A stretch of 64,000 nucleotides of DNA from Patagioenas fasciata (taxonomy: Eukaryota > Chordata > Aves > Columbiformes > Columbidae). A program made the translations under genes and the position numbers. The notes under the pieces were generated by a model that was not told where the DNA came from, searched no databases, and saw only the letters and a program-made list of their open reading frames with translations. Location: assembly GCF_037038585.1 (NCBI RefSeq), contig NC_092521.1, forward strand, positions 106,594,398 to 106,658,397, written 5' to 3'. Shown in pieces: positions 23,194-36,293 of the stretch (the first letter of the stretch is position 1; every line of letters begins with the position of its first letter).

Positions 23194-23436
23194 CAGGAGT
23201 GTAAAACTCCTTTTCACTGGGGCCACATCAGCCTCCCAGTTGCCTTCAAAGGGCCGAATGTAATTTTAGGACTGTATAAATGTAACTACTCCTACAAAAG
23301 TAGGACTGTATAAATGTAACTACTCCTACAAATGTAACTAATCCTACATTTATACAGTCCTAAAAATACATTCGACCCTTTGAAGGCAACTCAGAGGCTG
23401 ATGTGGCCCACAGTGAAAAGGAGTTTGACAGCCCTG
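23194..23436. mobile_element. Non-autonomous foldback DNA transposon, hAT (Charlie-like) type
   Basis: This 243-bp element is built of two long inverted arms, 23194-23284 and 23345-23436. They differ at about seven substitutions and one indel over about 91 bp, with a 60-bp centre between them. The termini are CAGGAGTGTAAAACTCC and GGAGTTTGACAGCCCTG (minus strand CAGGGCTGTCAAACTCC), beginning CAG and ending CTG as hAT elements do. An 8-bp target duplication flanks it. There is no transposase, so it moved with a partner's enzyme. A 32-bp perfect direct repeat (23267-23298 and 23301-23332) extends from the left arm into the centre. RNA from either strand would fold into a long hairpin. The superfamily assignment is good; the family name was not confirmed. 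Confidence 0.88.
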
Positions 23437-23444
23437 CCTTAGGC
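23437..23444. repeat. Target-site duplication, right copy (8 bp)
   Basis: CCTTAGGC directly follows the CTG terminus of the hAT-type element. It differs from the left copy at one base (A/G), so the insertion is old enough for one change. Confidence 0.85.
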
Positions 23445-26400
23445 TTATGCATCTCGTTTCCACTCCATTGTTATTATTTAAGCAGTCAGGTTAATTCATG
23501 TAATGATGTTCCTGTTGCTAACATTTTGTACCACATGAGATTTTGGGGGAAAGTGGAAGCTATCCTGATACAAACTGTGTAACAGTATGCAACTGGAGTT
23601 TTCAAGGTCTTCAGCACATTGTCTTGTTCCTTAAGTGCAAGTTGTTTATCATATTTTTAATGACTAAGGAAAAGGAAAAGCTTTTCAAAAACCTCAAGCA
23701 CTTTTAGCTGCTATATCAGTTGGGTTTCCAAGTGGTATCAGGTGAAGTACACTGAAACATTATGGTCGTCACTGGAAGGAATTACACCTTCACTTCACTA
23801 TCCTGCCTTCTGTCTGACAGCTGTGATATGTCCTGTGGAAAATGGGCTGGATAGTTTTCAGTCATTTTTCAGTTTTATAATGGTTTTCAGCAAGAGGGAA
23901 GTTAGTTAATTATCTATCTATCTATTTATAAAAATGATGCTTCAAAACTTAACAAAAATAAATTCTTAGAGGAACTGATAAGCAAAGAAGGATTTAAAAC
24001 ACTTTCTCCTTCTAGAAGAACATCAAGTGAATAGTAGCAAAGAGAAGGCTCTCCAAATAGTTCATTTACTGCCCTCAAGTGACATCCTGGAAGATGAACA
24101 ACTTTTCATGAAACTTAAAATAGAAATACTTCTTTTTAGTGTTTATGGATTACTTTGACAATTGCTGTTGCTTTATAATTTCAGAATTGTTTCTTCCCAC
24201 AGACTATGAATGTTAAATTGTATTATTCTAAAAGAAAAATATTTAAAAAAATCTAAATAGAGAAGTTTCCTGGATTTTGGACAGTCTTTGGTTGTCTAGA
24301 AAACTGGTAGAATAAAAGGGTCAGAGAATAGTGAGGAAGAAATAAATGTGTTGAATACAGGTAGGTACAATCTGCTTCGAATCTATTGGGTTAAAAGCAA
24401 GGAGGTTAAATAGTTTCAGTCACTCCACCACTTCATAAAGCTGTTTCTTTGCACAGACAGCTCACATCACAATTCCATCACTGATACATTGTTTAATTAT
24501 CCAAAACAATGATTAAATTATTATAATTGTTATACAAAACATGTGAGTTTCTTTATGATAGTGGAATGAGAGTCATGATCCTTTTCCCACTTCTCCTTCA
24601 CTGCAGCTGGTCCTTCCTCCTGACCTTGGAGGTGGTGCAGATCCCATGGCCGTCCAACAGCAGAGAGGGCTCCTGCTGATTTTAATAAATGCTTGAGTAG
24701 CACTGGTGCCTTAGTAGTCCTGGCCTCTCTCAAGAAAAAGTAAAATGTTAGCAGCATTTCCCTTCCTCCTCCACCCTGCTCTACTCATGTAAGAGGTTGG
24801 GGAATCATGAGTCTGCCGTGGTTGTATGTGTACTTATCTCCAGCAGCAGGGTTCTTCGTTCAACAAAGCACCTGACCATTAAGCAATTTCTGAAGCCTGT
24901 TCCTATACAATAAAATATGTAGAGGCTCATGTGATCTTGACATCTCTAGAAATTTAATTTTAAAGATGACTGAAGATATTTTACTGAATTAAAATTTAGG
25001 AATGTTTAATCTCTTAGTGACCCATGTATGGTGCAGGTCATGATAAATTTCCTTCTTCTTCCCAAACATAACAACACTTATCATTATGTCCTCTTATATT
25101 TTATTCCAAAGAGATTACTTCTTGTGTCCTGTTAGATATTCTTACAAAACCAGCTTTCTTGCCCACTGCCTTCCTTTTTCCCCTAATGTGGGTACATATA
25201 TCACACGATGCTTGGGTGTGAAACTGATGTATCCTGGTATAGATTTTCACTTATTTAACCCTGGTATTTCATACGTTAACATCCTTATTTATGTGTAATA
25301 TAGGCCCTGGTTTAAATATCTGCAGTTGCTGAATTGGGGTCTGATTAATGGCTTTTACAGCAACAAAGCTTTTGGTGCTGAATTTAAGTCATTGTTGATC
25401 TCTTACAGCATTGTATAATAACAGACTACTGGTGCAACATAAAACATATAAATAAGGTTTAAGAATCCTGATTCAGTCTCGTACAGAGCTGATAATGACT
25501 GCTCAAAAACTCATAGCAAGTGAAGTTACCTCTTACCCAGGAAATAATAAATACAGGATATAGTGCCCTGGCAGTTATAATACAAATATCCTGCAGAAAA
25601 TTAAACTTAGATTTCAGGGGGCTTTTTCATCTTTAGCATGGATGGTAGTTAACAATATTCTTCATATTAACTTTCATTTGCATGGGCTGGCTTGGGGAGG
25701 CATACATGGGAGGGACCAAGGGAGAAAGGGAGATTCAAGTTAGAAGCCAGCTAACAGCTTCTTGCAAGAAAGTCTGTCAGGTCATATGCTGTACTTCTGC
25801 TTTATTAGTGTGAATTCCCACTATCTAGGTTTAACCATTAGAAAAGAGGCTATGGTACATAGTACATGACAAGGCCAAGTCCCAGTGACTGTATGTTCCA
25901 GCTACCTTCATGTTGTGAATTCATTTTAATGTGACCTGCCACTTTCTGTAATCACTTCTGGGAAAAACCTTCCCCTTTCACATGGCCAAAAAACCCAAAT
26001 GTGAAGTGGTCTCCTATTAAAAACAGATGAAGACAGCAGTGCATTAACTTTTTGTTTCTCTTCTCCTTCCAGCCTGCTCTGTTTTAACACAAGAAGAGCC
26101 AAAATAAGCGGGATTAGATTTTTCTGGCTAGACACAATTTTCCATGCTAACTAAAGTAAATACAGTGGGAATGTAAAAAGTAAACATGAGCCCAGTGCTG
26201 AGTATATGCTAGGTGTTTCTCAGAGTGTGTGTGAGGGGTTGAGATTATTTTTGTCTTAGTTTGTGCCCTCTGTAGTTCCTTGCAAGATGGTGGAGAGAGG
26301 AGTTTGACTCTGCTTTGTGACAACTGAAGGCATTACAAAGTGCTATTTGACTTGAATGTTTTTGTTCTTAGAAAACAGCATTAAAATACTCCAGCATTTC

Positions 26401-29400
26401 TTACCTTTGTTGTCTAGCACGCTATGCAGTCTCTACCTTACTATTTAACCAGTTTCTGAGTCAAAAATTATTATTCTGCTTAACTAGTAGCTCATTTTTC
26501 TTGGAGAATTAATGTGGGGTGTGTTTATGAAACCCCTGCTTTCTTGTTCAATGACCTACCATTTGTAAGGTCAAATGGGAAAGGAAGTTTGACCTGGGAG
26601 GCACAGTACAAATTTTATCACCATAGAAGGACAACAGGAGTAAGTATGACAGTCACCTGAAATGTATATGTATATCTTCATGCTTCATGTCTGAAATCAT
26701 TACTTTAATTAAAAGTTCTGTTTGAAATATGTTCATATGATCATTGAGAATACTTCTACCTTCAAAATTAGTAGCATATCCAAAATCAAACTTGTAGGTA
26801 AAGTCCTAGAGGTTCTTTTTCAAGTGAAACAAATGGCAACTTCAGATGTCACTTGAAAGGAATATGGGAATTTTTAAGTCATCATTTTCATTCCAGTTTT
26901 GCAGATTTTCCATTGTCTCTGTCACAATGACAGTACTTTTTTGTCTTGGCTGTAATGAAATAAGTAGTATGGTAAAAAGACACAACCAAAAAAACTGGGT
27001 AGGACAGTCTGTAGCAGATCTTATTTCAGTTTTTCTGTGCTTTATCAGTCAATACTGCTTTCTGCAGTTGTGGGTTCCTGGCTATTATTTGTTTTATTCT
27101 TACAAGGTCTTTGCAATTAAAGCCAAATACCACTGCCTTTTAGATCTTCCCTTTTGGATTAAAGGCATAAATAGCTGTTTCAGCTATCACAAATAACGTA
27201 GACATGAAATGTTTTGAAGTGTCACTGCCACTATTGTTTATCAGAGCTGTTCCCGGTCTGGGGAGAAGAATTGAACGAAGCCAGAGCTAACTGAAATGAA
27301 TAGGTGCTCTCATTAATTCCTGGCCATTTTTGTTTTATAACGTGCATAAAACTGAAGGAAAAAGTCTTTAGGGTGATAGGGTATAGTGAAGTTCATCTCA
27401 AAGTCTTTGAGATACTTATTATTATCAGCCACCCAGTACATTTTCTTGTAAGGCCTCTTATCAAACCTCAAGAGCTCATTATGGCAAGGATAAACACTTC
27501 AAATCATGATGTTCAGGAGGTGGTTCAGTCTGGTATTTTTTAACTGCATTTGAAAACAGAGTTAATTCCCAAATCCCATGTGATGACCAACTTTGAGCAT
27601 GACTTGCTCCCTGACAATGCTGCTGTTAATCCACAGATTTGTTGTGCTGCTGTACTTGGTTTGTAGATCTTCCCGCTGGCCTTGGTCCAGCTGGTCATGG
27701 AAGTTACCTCCTCTCTGGGAAGGGCCAACCCCTATTCCATCCCAGTCTTTTCTGGCTTCCAACCTCAGCCAGCTGATAATATAAGAGTTACCTTGAGATG
27801 AGTTACTGTTTTCTAAAACCCTTTTGGACTCTGTGGACTTTAGGAGAAGTTACTTATGTCCCAGATCCCCTTTGAAGTCACCAAAGCTAGGACTTCTCTG
27901 TCACTTCTTTGACGGTTGAGTTATAGTCTTAACTCCCTGGGTACGAATAGGAGCAGTTTCTGTAGCAAGAGTTTAGTTTTAAAATAAATTACATATATTT
28001 TTACAAAACACAGCACATAATCTGCATGTGTACATTTGTGAATGTATTCACATGCCCACACATGGCTAAACTGGCGATGTATTAATTTTAAGTAATGCAA
28101 CTTAAAGCAGTAAGTCTTGGTCGTGATGGATCTAGGGCACACCACAGAGCAGTTCCTTTCCTTAGGTCATTATTTTTAACAGTTGAATTATGTCTTTATA
28201 TATGCTGCTTTAAGTCAGCCAGTTTTTCAGGAACTGTGATACATGAAGAAATTAGTATCTTTTGGATTCCCATATAGATTTCAAGATTGAGGGACCAGGT
28301 TGGTTATGTTTTGACTATGAGATTTGCAAGAGCTCTATTAAACTTCTGGTTTTGTTCTCACAGTTAGCTGGCCTTGGCCCTTTTGTACCCTCTGCCCTGA
28401 GAAGTCTGTCATCCACAAACCTTCCTAGCTCTGACCTACCCTGAATGCATCTGACACTTTGGAGGCATTAGCCCTCTGTTACATGTCTGCAGGAATGTGG
28501 AGCATAGGTGATGGAAAATGGGGTGTTGCTTTTGGCTCTCCACTGTTACCAATACTTGCCTTAATGTTTGGCTGTGCCACTGGGACACCAGGCAGATGGC
28601 TATGTGTGACATTCAGGGAGAAAACAAGTGGAGAGAATCGGTGCGATGTGTGGAAGTACTACATATTCTTTCAGTTCTGTTAATTGATGGAGAGCTGCCA
28701 GTGATGAATCAGAGCTTGATGTCACAAGCCACTTCTTATTTATCAAAAACAGTTGTAAAAGGGACAGAGAGCAAATGTGCTGTTCAGCATCTTGTTTCTG
28801 TTGCTCCCTGTTCTCTGTCATCCAGCTACAGAACACTAACAAAGGGCCTTCTCCTAATGCTTTTTTGTCAGTTGTCCAAGCAATCAGAGCCAACAAATGC
28901 TTTTTTTAAAGTAATAGATTCTCAGAAACTAATGCAAGTTTGGGACTTGAAAGAGCAAAAGGTTTTCATTATGTTTTTAAAACAAATGTCAAACATAAAC
29001 TCTTTCATGTCCGCATAAGCCCAACGGGCATGGAATGCCTGCTTCGTTCCAAATCTGGTATTAACTCTGGCTATCACTTAGGGGGAAATTAAAACCATTT
29101 GGGTCTTTGTCCTGGAAGGCTCCCCATACAATTTATGAAGGCTCTCTGTAGATCTATTGCAAAATCGGTTCATGGGTTTTCAGTGTGTGTATTCAGTGTG
29201 GTGCTTCAGTGATGGGCTGATCATGTTGTGGTCTTGAATGCAGTGGTCCAAGGGCTTCATTTAAGCATATGCACCATGGCACCAGGACCTACATGTGGGT
29301 GAGTGTATGCACACATGCATGTGTGAGAGAGAAAGAAAAATGATACAGAAGATGAGTGGGTTCAACCTGGGGATTTTGACCTGGATTTCACACAGCTGTG

Positions 29401-31576
29401 GTTTTCGTGGTGGTTAAAGAAAGGATTGTATTTTTAGCCTGTGTTTAAGTTATTTAGGAAAGTTTGTTGTTGTTTTTTTTTCTTGCCTTTGTACTTGAGC
29501 TGAGGAAAGTGCTACTTTGTGCATGAGTGTTTTTGGTGGGCACCATAAGAAGAACTATATTCACATGAAAGTAATGATTGCGAGTATGGCACTTTGCTCA
29601 GCTCCTCCAGAGCCATGGCACTAGTGGCAGAGATAGCTTGAGGGGGGCTGAAGTCATGCAGAGGGAAGTCTGATGGCCAATCTGTTGCCCCAGATCCTGT
29701 GGTTGTAACTTGCCTAAGCAGGAGGAAGCTGAGGTTCGCAGTTACTCTGACACAAAGGCATGTCTTCTGTTAACTGCTTATGAGACATTTGACTCATAAC
29801 TTTTCCCTGAGTCAGTCCTAACATTTCCCATTGACTTCTGGGTAGTTTTAGTTGCATCAAGTGTGTCCCCACCTGGGAAAACAAGAGAATCTGTTGGTTC
29901 AAACTGAACAAAACTTGCAGAATTTGGGGGTTTGTGGGTTGTGGTGTTTTAAAACCAGTGACCTGAAGGCAAAAGCTGTAGTCTTCTTTACTGTAGAGCC
30001 ATGTCAGAACAGTATGGGGCTGGCTTTTCTTTCCTCAGCCCTCATTTGGAAAAAATCCAATTTAGGAATGCATTTAGGCACGTAGCAAGAAGACTCTTCA
30101 AGCAGTGAGGGTCTAGACAAAAGGATCACTGACAGAACCCTCAAAAAGAGTGATGCGGTAGCCTCTGTGTCACCAAACCGTGACACTTTGTTATTTTCCC
30201 CACAGAAAAAGGAGCGTGTTTTTGATGTATCAGCTGGGATCAATGACTGCACTTAACATCCATAAAAGGAGAAATGGAAGCTGTTTTGAAAGCAAGAAGT
30301 TGCTTTCCTTATTCATCTTATTTCTGCCTTGCAATCCATCTTGTAAGGCTATTGATGCTAAATGTTCATTAAAATGTAGAACTGATTGGCCAGTGCTTGG
30401 TTTCATTGTGGATGGCCTCTGTCACTTCTAGAAGGGGAGAAATTGAGCCTTCAGCAGCTTGGACTGAGATTCCAGCTATGCTTGCTGCTTCTTGGGTTTT
30501 GCAGCTCTATTGGAGTTGTCAGTGTAACAGCATTGGAATGTCATTCAAAAACTTAGCAAACCTGAACTGGTTTCTGCAATGTCAGAGGGCATTAGGTGGA
30601 AAATTAATTATGTTAAACTAACCAGAGAACACTATTTTCAGTTTAAGTTGTTCTAAACTCCTTTTAATTCCAACTCAGAAGAATTTAGCTGCAAAGGACT
30701 GGCTCACAAGGCTTAAAAATATAATCTTAATTTTTTGCTGAAATGTGATGAGAATGAGAAAACAGGATGAGAATGATTAACATTGCTACAGGATTGTGCA
30801 CAAAATACTTTCAAGTGGTAGCTGTTATGAAATATACTGCAGATTTAATAATTTCCATATAAATATTGATATTCTCTCTGTTGCTTCCACATACTGTAGA
30901 AACTTTCATTAAGAAATTTATTATACTTTGTCACAAAAATAAAGCAAATAATAAATAAATAGCAAAAATTCTTGTTAATACTAGCCCAGTTGGATTTCAG
31001 TGCTATCTTCAATGTTTTGATAAATTATCACCATAAAGTTTTAAAGTTAAATATCTACTTAATTAAAGTTGTGCCTTCAACACTTTTTTATCTCGGATTT
31101 GACTGCAAAGTAAACTGTGACTTATACCTGTCAAACACTGACAGGGCAAATATGAAAAGTTCATTTTCAGTCTATGTTTACTGAGAAGAAAGATTTGAGT
31201 TGGGAGTTTGTGGTATGAAGCTGGGATCCCGACTTGAACAAGCATCAGTTCACAAGGATTTGACACAGACGAATGGACTGCTGGCTGCTGGATTCTTGAA
31301 AATTCTTTGAACTGCCGCTTTTGGCTAACAGTGGGAGAAGAATCACATCTTGCCCTTCCTGTAGTAAGTCCTTCCTCCTCTCAAATTCTGTTGGCAGTAT
31401 GGGCCATTATACAGAAACAGGGAGCCAGGATTAGAGACGAAAGCTTGCCAAGAAATCCTAAAAATATCTGAAAAATATTTCTGGTGGTACACTTCTAATT
31501 ACTTTCATATTGTGGCCTTAAACTTTATGAAAATGAGAGTGCATTGAAAACATTATTCTCAAAGTATTTGCGGATT
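23445..31576. other. AT-rich unique sequence, no exon recognised
   Basis: A short TATC microsatellite lies at about 23910-23925. Apart from that I see no repeat family, RNA gene or convincing exon. The longest frame (166 codons, plus, 28518-29018) lacks any domain or biased composition. Its frame is also open in part on the opposite strand, so it is probably chance. The stretch could be a long intron or a gene desert. Confidence 0.5.
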
Positions 31577-31638
31577 AAAAAAAAAAAAGAACAAAAAACA
31601 ACACAACCCAAAAAGCAAAAAAACCCACCCCAAAACGC
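31577..31638. repeat. A-rich low-complexity tract
   Basis: A run of 12 A is followed by a degenerate A-rich stretch broken only by C and G (ACAACACAACCC-like). No retroposon body ends here on either strand, so it is listed as simple sequence. Confidence 0.8.
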
Positions 31639-34600
31639 AAGCTGTGGATCATATTCTCCTACATGCTAAGAAATCTGACTGCCCTCAGTATGTCAGGTAA
31701 AATTTAGAAATCATAGAACCACAGGTGGTTTCCCACCTCCACTCCACCCCTTATAATGTTTTTTGGGGGATAACTGGATTCTGTAATGCAGAGGAATCTA
31801 TTGTTAAATCTCTTTTGATCCAAATATTAATACTGTTTTCTTATTTGAAGAGGGATAATTTAGCTATAAGCTACACTGTAAGGAGAAAACAAAAAATCAC
31901 ACTGAAAAAATATTAAGTGTATTATAACACTTTTTAAAGGTTGTGCATTTTCATGTTCCACATGACTTTGTGTTCTCCTGTAAGCTATTTTTCATGTATG
32001 CTTCTTGTAGACTAATAGAGTGTAGGAGCTGCAGAAATGTTCAGGGTGTTCAGCAAGACACATAGTAACTACTTATTTTGTCATGCTTCCATTGAAGATA
32101 AGTTCATATCGGATATAAAAACCAAATTACTTTGGATGGTCCAGTGAAGTGTTACTGCTTTGTAATAAGGCAGGTTATTGGCTTTTTTTCTGAACTGTTG
32201 TTTTGGGGTTTTGTTTGTTTGTTTGTTTGATTGTTTGTTTTAGTGAAAACATGATTATTTCATGTTTCAGTCTAGAGAAGAACAATTGAAGAATAACAGA
32301 GTCCTCCTAGCAACCTGGTTTAGGATCATACTGTGTCCTTTGTCTGTGCTCAGTCCTTTGAATGAAAAAAGGCAGAGGATGACTAATACAGCAGTAGTGA
32401 TTGCAGTTTTTGGTAGTAACAAGAAAGGGATGTCTTAGTAGTAAAGGAAGATCTTTGCACTGAGCTCATGCCTCCTTGCATGTGTCCCTGATTGAACCTA
32501 GCTATTTGTTTTGCAAAGTATATCCCAAACACTGCTGTATAGTGTCTGTACTGAATCTCAGAGTTATAAATTGGAAACCTCAGCATCAGGATGTTCAATT
32601 TTATATCTTATTCTTAAATGAAACTGCAGGAGAACCCTGTTCTGACTGGCTCAGGCTGTATATGTTTGTGTTGGGAATGCAATGGATTAGAAATCCATTT
32701 TACATTAGAAAACCTTTTACATGGTGGGTTGTTGTTGCTATTGTTCTTACTCCTTTTGTTGATGATAACAATAATTCTGAAACCTATCTATCCATCTTCT
32801 AGTCCCACTAGGTAAGAAAAACTTTCCATATTTGTGTGACCTGCAGATTAAAATGATACTTGCAGCATCAGTTAATACGTCATGTGTCCGCCTGGCTTGC
32901 CTGTTCTTTTGGAGAGACTTTTCAACTAATTTTCAAACCTTGGGTATTTAACTGAAGGAGCTGGCATGCCAGCATCCAAAACCATGTTTCCAAGAAGTCC
33001 TGCTAAAAGGCTGTCTTGTTGCTGGAGAGGGCTGGACTCACTGAGTGCTTCCTTCTTGGTTTTTGCAGTATGTCCAGTTTTAGCAGTGGCTAGATCAAAT
33101 GGATCTGGTAGTGTCTGAATCACTAGTGGAATGACTCAGGGGTACAGTCTTTGCTTACATGGCTTAGAAATTCTTACAGGACCTTTTTGCTAAGAGCAAG
33201 CTTCCTTCCTTTAGCTGAAGTCATGCTGTACATTCCTCAGAGGCACAGAGAGATTGGGAAACTGAGGAAAAACACTGTATCCAGTGTGGCTGTGTGTCCT
33301 GGCCATGATATTAGGGTGGCTGGAAGAGCATCTCAAAGTATTTATTATAATATAGCATCATGTGTTGCTGAATTATGTATATTGTGAGGCATACTTATTC
33401 TGACTTCCACTGACTGACCTCTTTTTATTGGCTGGAAAGATGTAATGCAAAAACCTACACAAGAGAAACAAATTACATTAGAACAAGGTAGCAATCTTCA
33501 TAAACGTTTTCAGATGTGATTTAACAGAAAAACAAAACAGGTTACAATGTCTTAACTGGGACATAACATCATGAGCTGTGGAATACTTGTGAGCATAGTT
33601 CTCACAGTTGAATACCAAGCAGAGTGTGGGAAAACTGAAAACTACTGTAGAGAGAGGCTTCTTCAGAGCCAAATGAATGACATCTGAGACCTCAGATTAA
33701 AGTGCAGAAGAAGGAAAGAGTTTGTAATAACAGCATCAGATACATACAACTTTTAGGATGTACCAGAAATCATAGGTTGCAGATATAACTGGCAGAGTGC
33801 GCCCAGAAGTTCATAGGGATGTATTTTCAGTCTGTACAGACAGCGTGAGGCTAACTGGGTTAAGCCACAGTGCCAACCAGGAGGAGAGTTCAGGCTTTTG
33901 AGACAATATGGTGCTGTCAGTTGCAAAAAAGTGCAAAAAGCAACATAATGCCTTGCTTTCTGACAGACTTTAGAAATTTGGTGCAGCAGTTTGGTCTTGT
34001 TTACTGCATTTATTGTATGTTCTTGAAACACTTTCCTTGGGATCTGTGTAATCAATGTCAGCAAAGAAGTGCTCTGGATCTTACCCTCTGGCTTTTTCTG
34101 CCTCAGTGCACATTGCACACAGTCTCCTAGTGTTATGACCATCTCAAAGGACAGATGTTTATAAAGGTGCAAAAATAATATTCAAAAACAATTATTTTAT
34201 TTTTTATCTTCTGTCAAAACTATTTAGAGGGAAAGTACCAAGATCAAAGGAGGGAAATTCTGACTCCCTCAGAGTAGCAAATCTCTGCTTAGGTTTCTAG
34301 AGCCAGAAAATCAACCCCAGAACTTTCATTAGGAAAGGCCTCTCTATGTATAAGGTCCTTGCCCTTCTGATTCTTACCACTGGTAGTTATTTGGACATCT
34401 CTGCGTAGCTGTGGTATGTATTTGCAACATGCATTGCTGGTGGTGAAAGTTTTCCAGTGCTGGGAAGGAGGTGTGGGTTGAGAATGTTGCACTTTCCTTC
34501 TGAAACCAGGGTCAGTGCTTCTGAGCAACACTAGGACAGAGTGAAAGCCCTGAAACCAAACACGGCCACATGGGGCCATTTGGAATTGCCATGCATACCT

Positions 34601-34972
34601 GCACCTAGGACACTCTCATGTATGCTGTGGCCTCTCGCTACATAATACAGAAATTATATTTTTTTATTTGTTTGTTCCCTGTCCCCCTTCAAATTCGAGA
34701 TAGATGTAGCATGGGGGGATAGGTATTGAGAGCCAGTTCAATGCCATCCATCTGGTTGTACTAGAAACCGCCAGGTAAAAGCAGAGCAAATGAAGCCTGT
34801 GAAAGACTGGCTCCTGGAGAAGTGAAGGCAAATGAATCCTAAGAAGAGTTTTTCAGTAAGTTTTCCAACACTTCTGCTCATGATTAATCTATCACAATTA
34901 AGGCTAATTACCAAAAGAAGAAAAGGAAACATCAGACTTAAACTGGTATAGGGCCAGCGAAGACTGTATTAC
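31639..34972. other. AT-rich unique sequence, no gene recognised
   Basis: Only chance-level frames are present (139 codons minus at 33753-34172; 108 codons plus at 32476-32802), none with recognisable motifs. The TTTG microsatellite is listed separately. Confidence 0.55.
32209..32241. repeat. TTTG microsatellite
   Basis: About eight units of TTTG/GTTT with one GATT interruption. The preceding bases (TTGTTTTGGGGTTTTG) are also T/G-rich. Confidence 0.9.
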
Positions 34973-35192
34973 CCTGTTTTCCCCAAAATAAGACCTACTC
35001 CGAAAATAAGCCCTAGCATGATTTTTCAGAATGCTTGAAAAATAAGCCGTACTCCACAAATAAACCCTAGTTACAGTTCCTAAAAAAAAAGTCAATATAA
35101 ATAGTGTCCAAGCAGCTATACATGTAAAAAAAAGTAATACATTTTGGAACAAGAATTAATATAAGACCCTGTCTTATTTTTGGGGAAACAGG
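34973..35192. mobile_element. Non-autonomous terminal-inverted-repeat DNA element (family uncertain)
   Basis: This 220-bp element has inverted ends. The left is CCTGTTTTCCCCAAAATAAG... (34973-34994). The right, read on the minus strand, is CCTGTTTCCCCAAAAATAAG... (35192-35171), giving 20 of 22 matches ungapped. Inside the left half, a 32-bp unit rich in AAATAAG occurs twice in direct orientation, at 34985-35016 and 35039-35070. Near the right end, TAAGACCCTGTCTTA is a small palindrome. No transposase frame is present. I recall similar CCCCAAAATAAGAC-ended elements as widespread in amniotes but cannot name the family with confidence. No clear target duplication was found (flanks ATTA and TCAG), so the superfamily is open. 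Confidence 0.7.
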
Positions 35193-35597
35193 TCAGTTCC
35201 CCAGCATTTGTATGCGATGTGGTCTGCTCTAACCAAACCCTATGGCAGTGGTAGGTGAAGGGAAAAAGCCATGGAAACACATATGAAGGTCTTCTATGTG
35301 CTTTAATTAGGTCTAATACCAGCCATGACAGTTGTGTCACAGAAAACCGAAGGAAAACGAGTCCCATTGCCACCTTCTTCCTCCTCTTCTGCCTTTCTCT
35401 TCCCCCCCTTGCAATGCACACACTGTTTGCGATGGGATTGCTGCTTGTGATGTAGAAATGAGTTGCTATGGAAAGTTAGAAGATATCCCTTTGAAATGGA
35501 TTCTGGAGGTCCTGAGAAAAGTTTTGCTGCAACTGTGACCATTTACCCAAAGGTTGGCTGTTCCTGTTCTAAGAGTTTAATTTGTTTTGAAGGAAGG

Positions 35598-35638
35598 AAA
35601 AAAAAAAAGTGGTCTGTGTTTTTTTTTTTTTTTTTTTT
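35598..35638. repeat. A11 and T20 homopolymers in inverted arrangement
   Basis: Eleven A (35598-35608), ten other bases, then about twenty T (35619-35638), followed directly by AATAAA. The two runs can pair as a hairpin. No retroposon body is recognisable beside either run. Confidence 0.85.
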
Positions 35639-36293
35639 AATAAAGGACCCTGAACTACAATATATTCATTAAAAGAATTAACAAATTCTGTTTAATTTCT
35701 AACTAGTTTTTATTATCACTTCATAACTTCATTCTTTTTTCTTTAAAAGCACATCCCACTCCAGCAGACTTGAATTTTAGGTGGGGGAAAAAAATAATTT
35801 CCTTCCTTTTCAGCTGTTATAACTGTACTCTGTGAGTTACTACAGGAAGAGTATCTTATTCCTGACTTCCTGATCTGCCTGCAAGCTGATATCTGGTGCC
35901 CTCCTGAAACACACGATTTTGATTGCGGGTCCACCCAGCCATGCCAGATTTATGTAAACAAGGCTTATACATCTAAAGATGCCAGAGCAACAGATGTTTT
36001 ATGTTTACTAGGGGTCTTTTGGCATCAGAACTTAGAGAACAAACTTAACACATCCGAAGCCACCTGTGCTCTTTTATTGCACCTATATTAGATTTGGTGA
36101 AAGATCACCATTTTGTCAAGCAAGAGATTTTACTGATTAAATTACTGATTGGTAGCTGTGCAAGTCCTGAGTCTCTCTTTGCTCTTAATAGAAGGAGAAA
36201 CTGATACTACTGTTTTCTCTGCTTTCTTCCTACCCCATCTGTGTAACAAAGCTGCTGCTTGGTAACTCTCTTGACCTTAAACCTTTGGTGACT

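Noticed and set aside
28518-29018. 166-codon plus-strand frame as a gene
   Set aside because: No domain and no coding bias. The opposite strand is also partly open over the same bases.
31709-31735. ATCATAGAACCACAGG as a CR1 3' tail
   Set aside because: Only the first octamer-like bases match. No CR1 3' UTR follows on either strand.
33753-34172. 139-codon minus-strand frame as a gene
   Set aside because: No family resemblance, Kozak context or splice signals that stand out.
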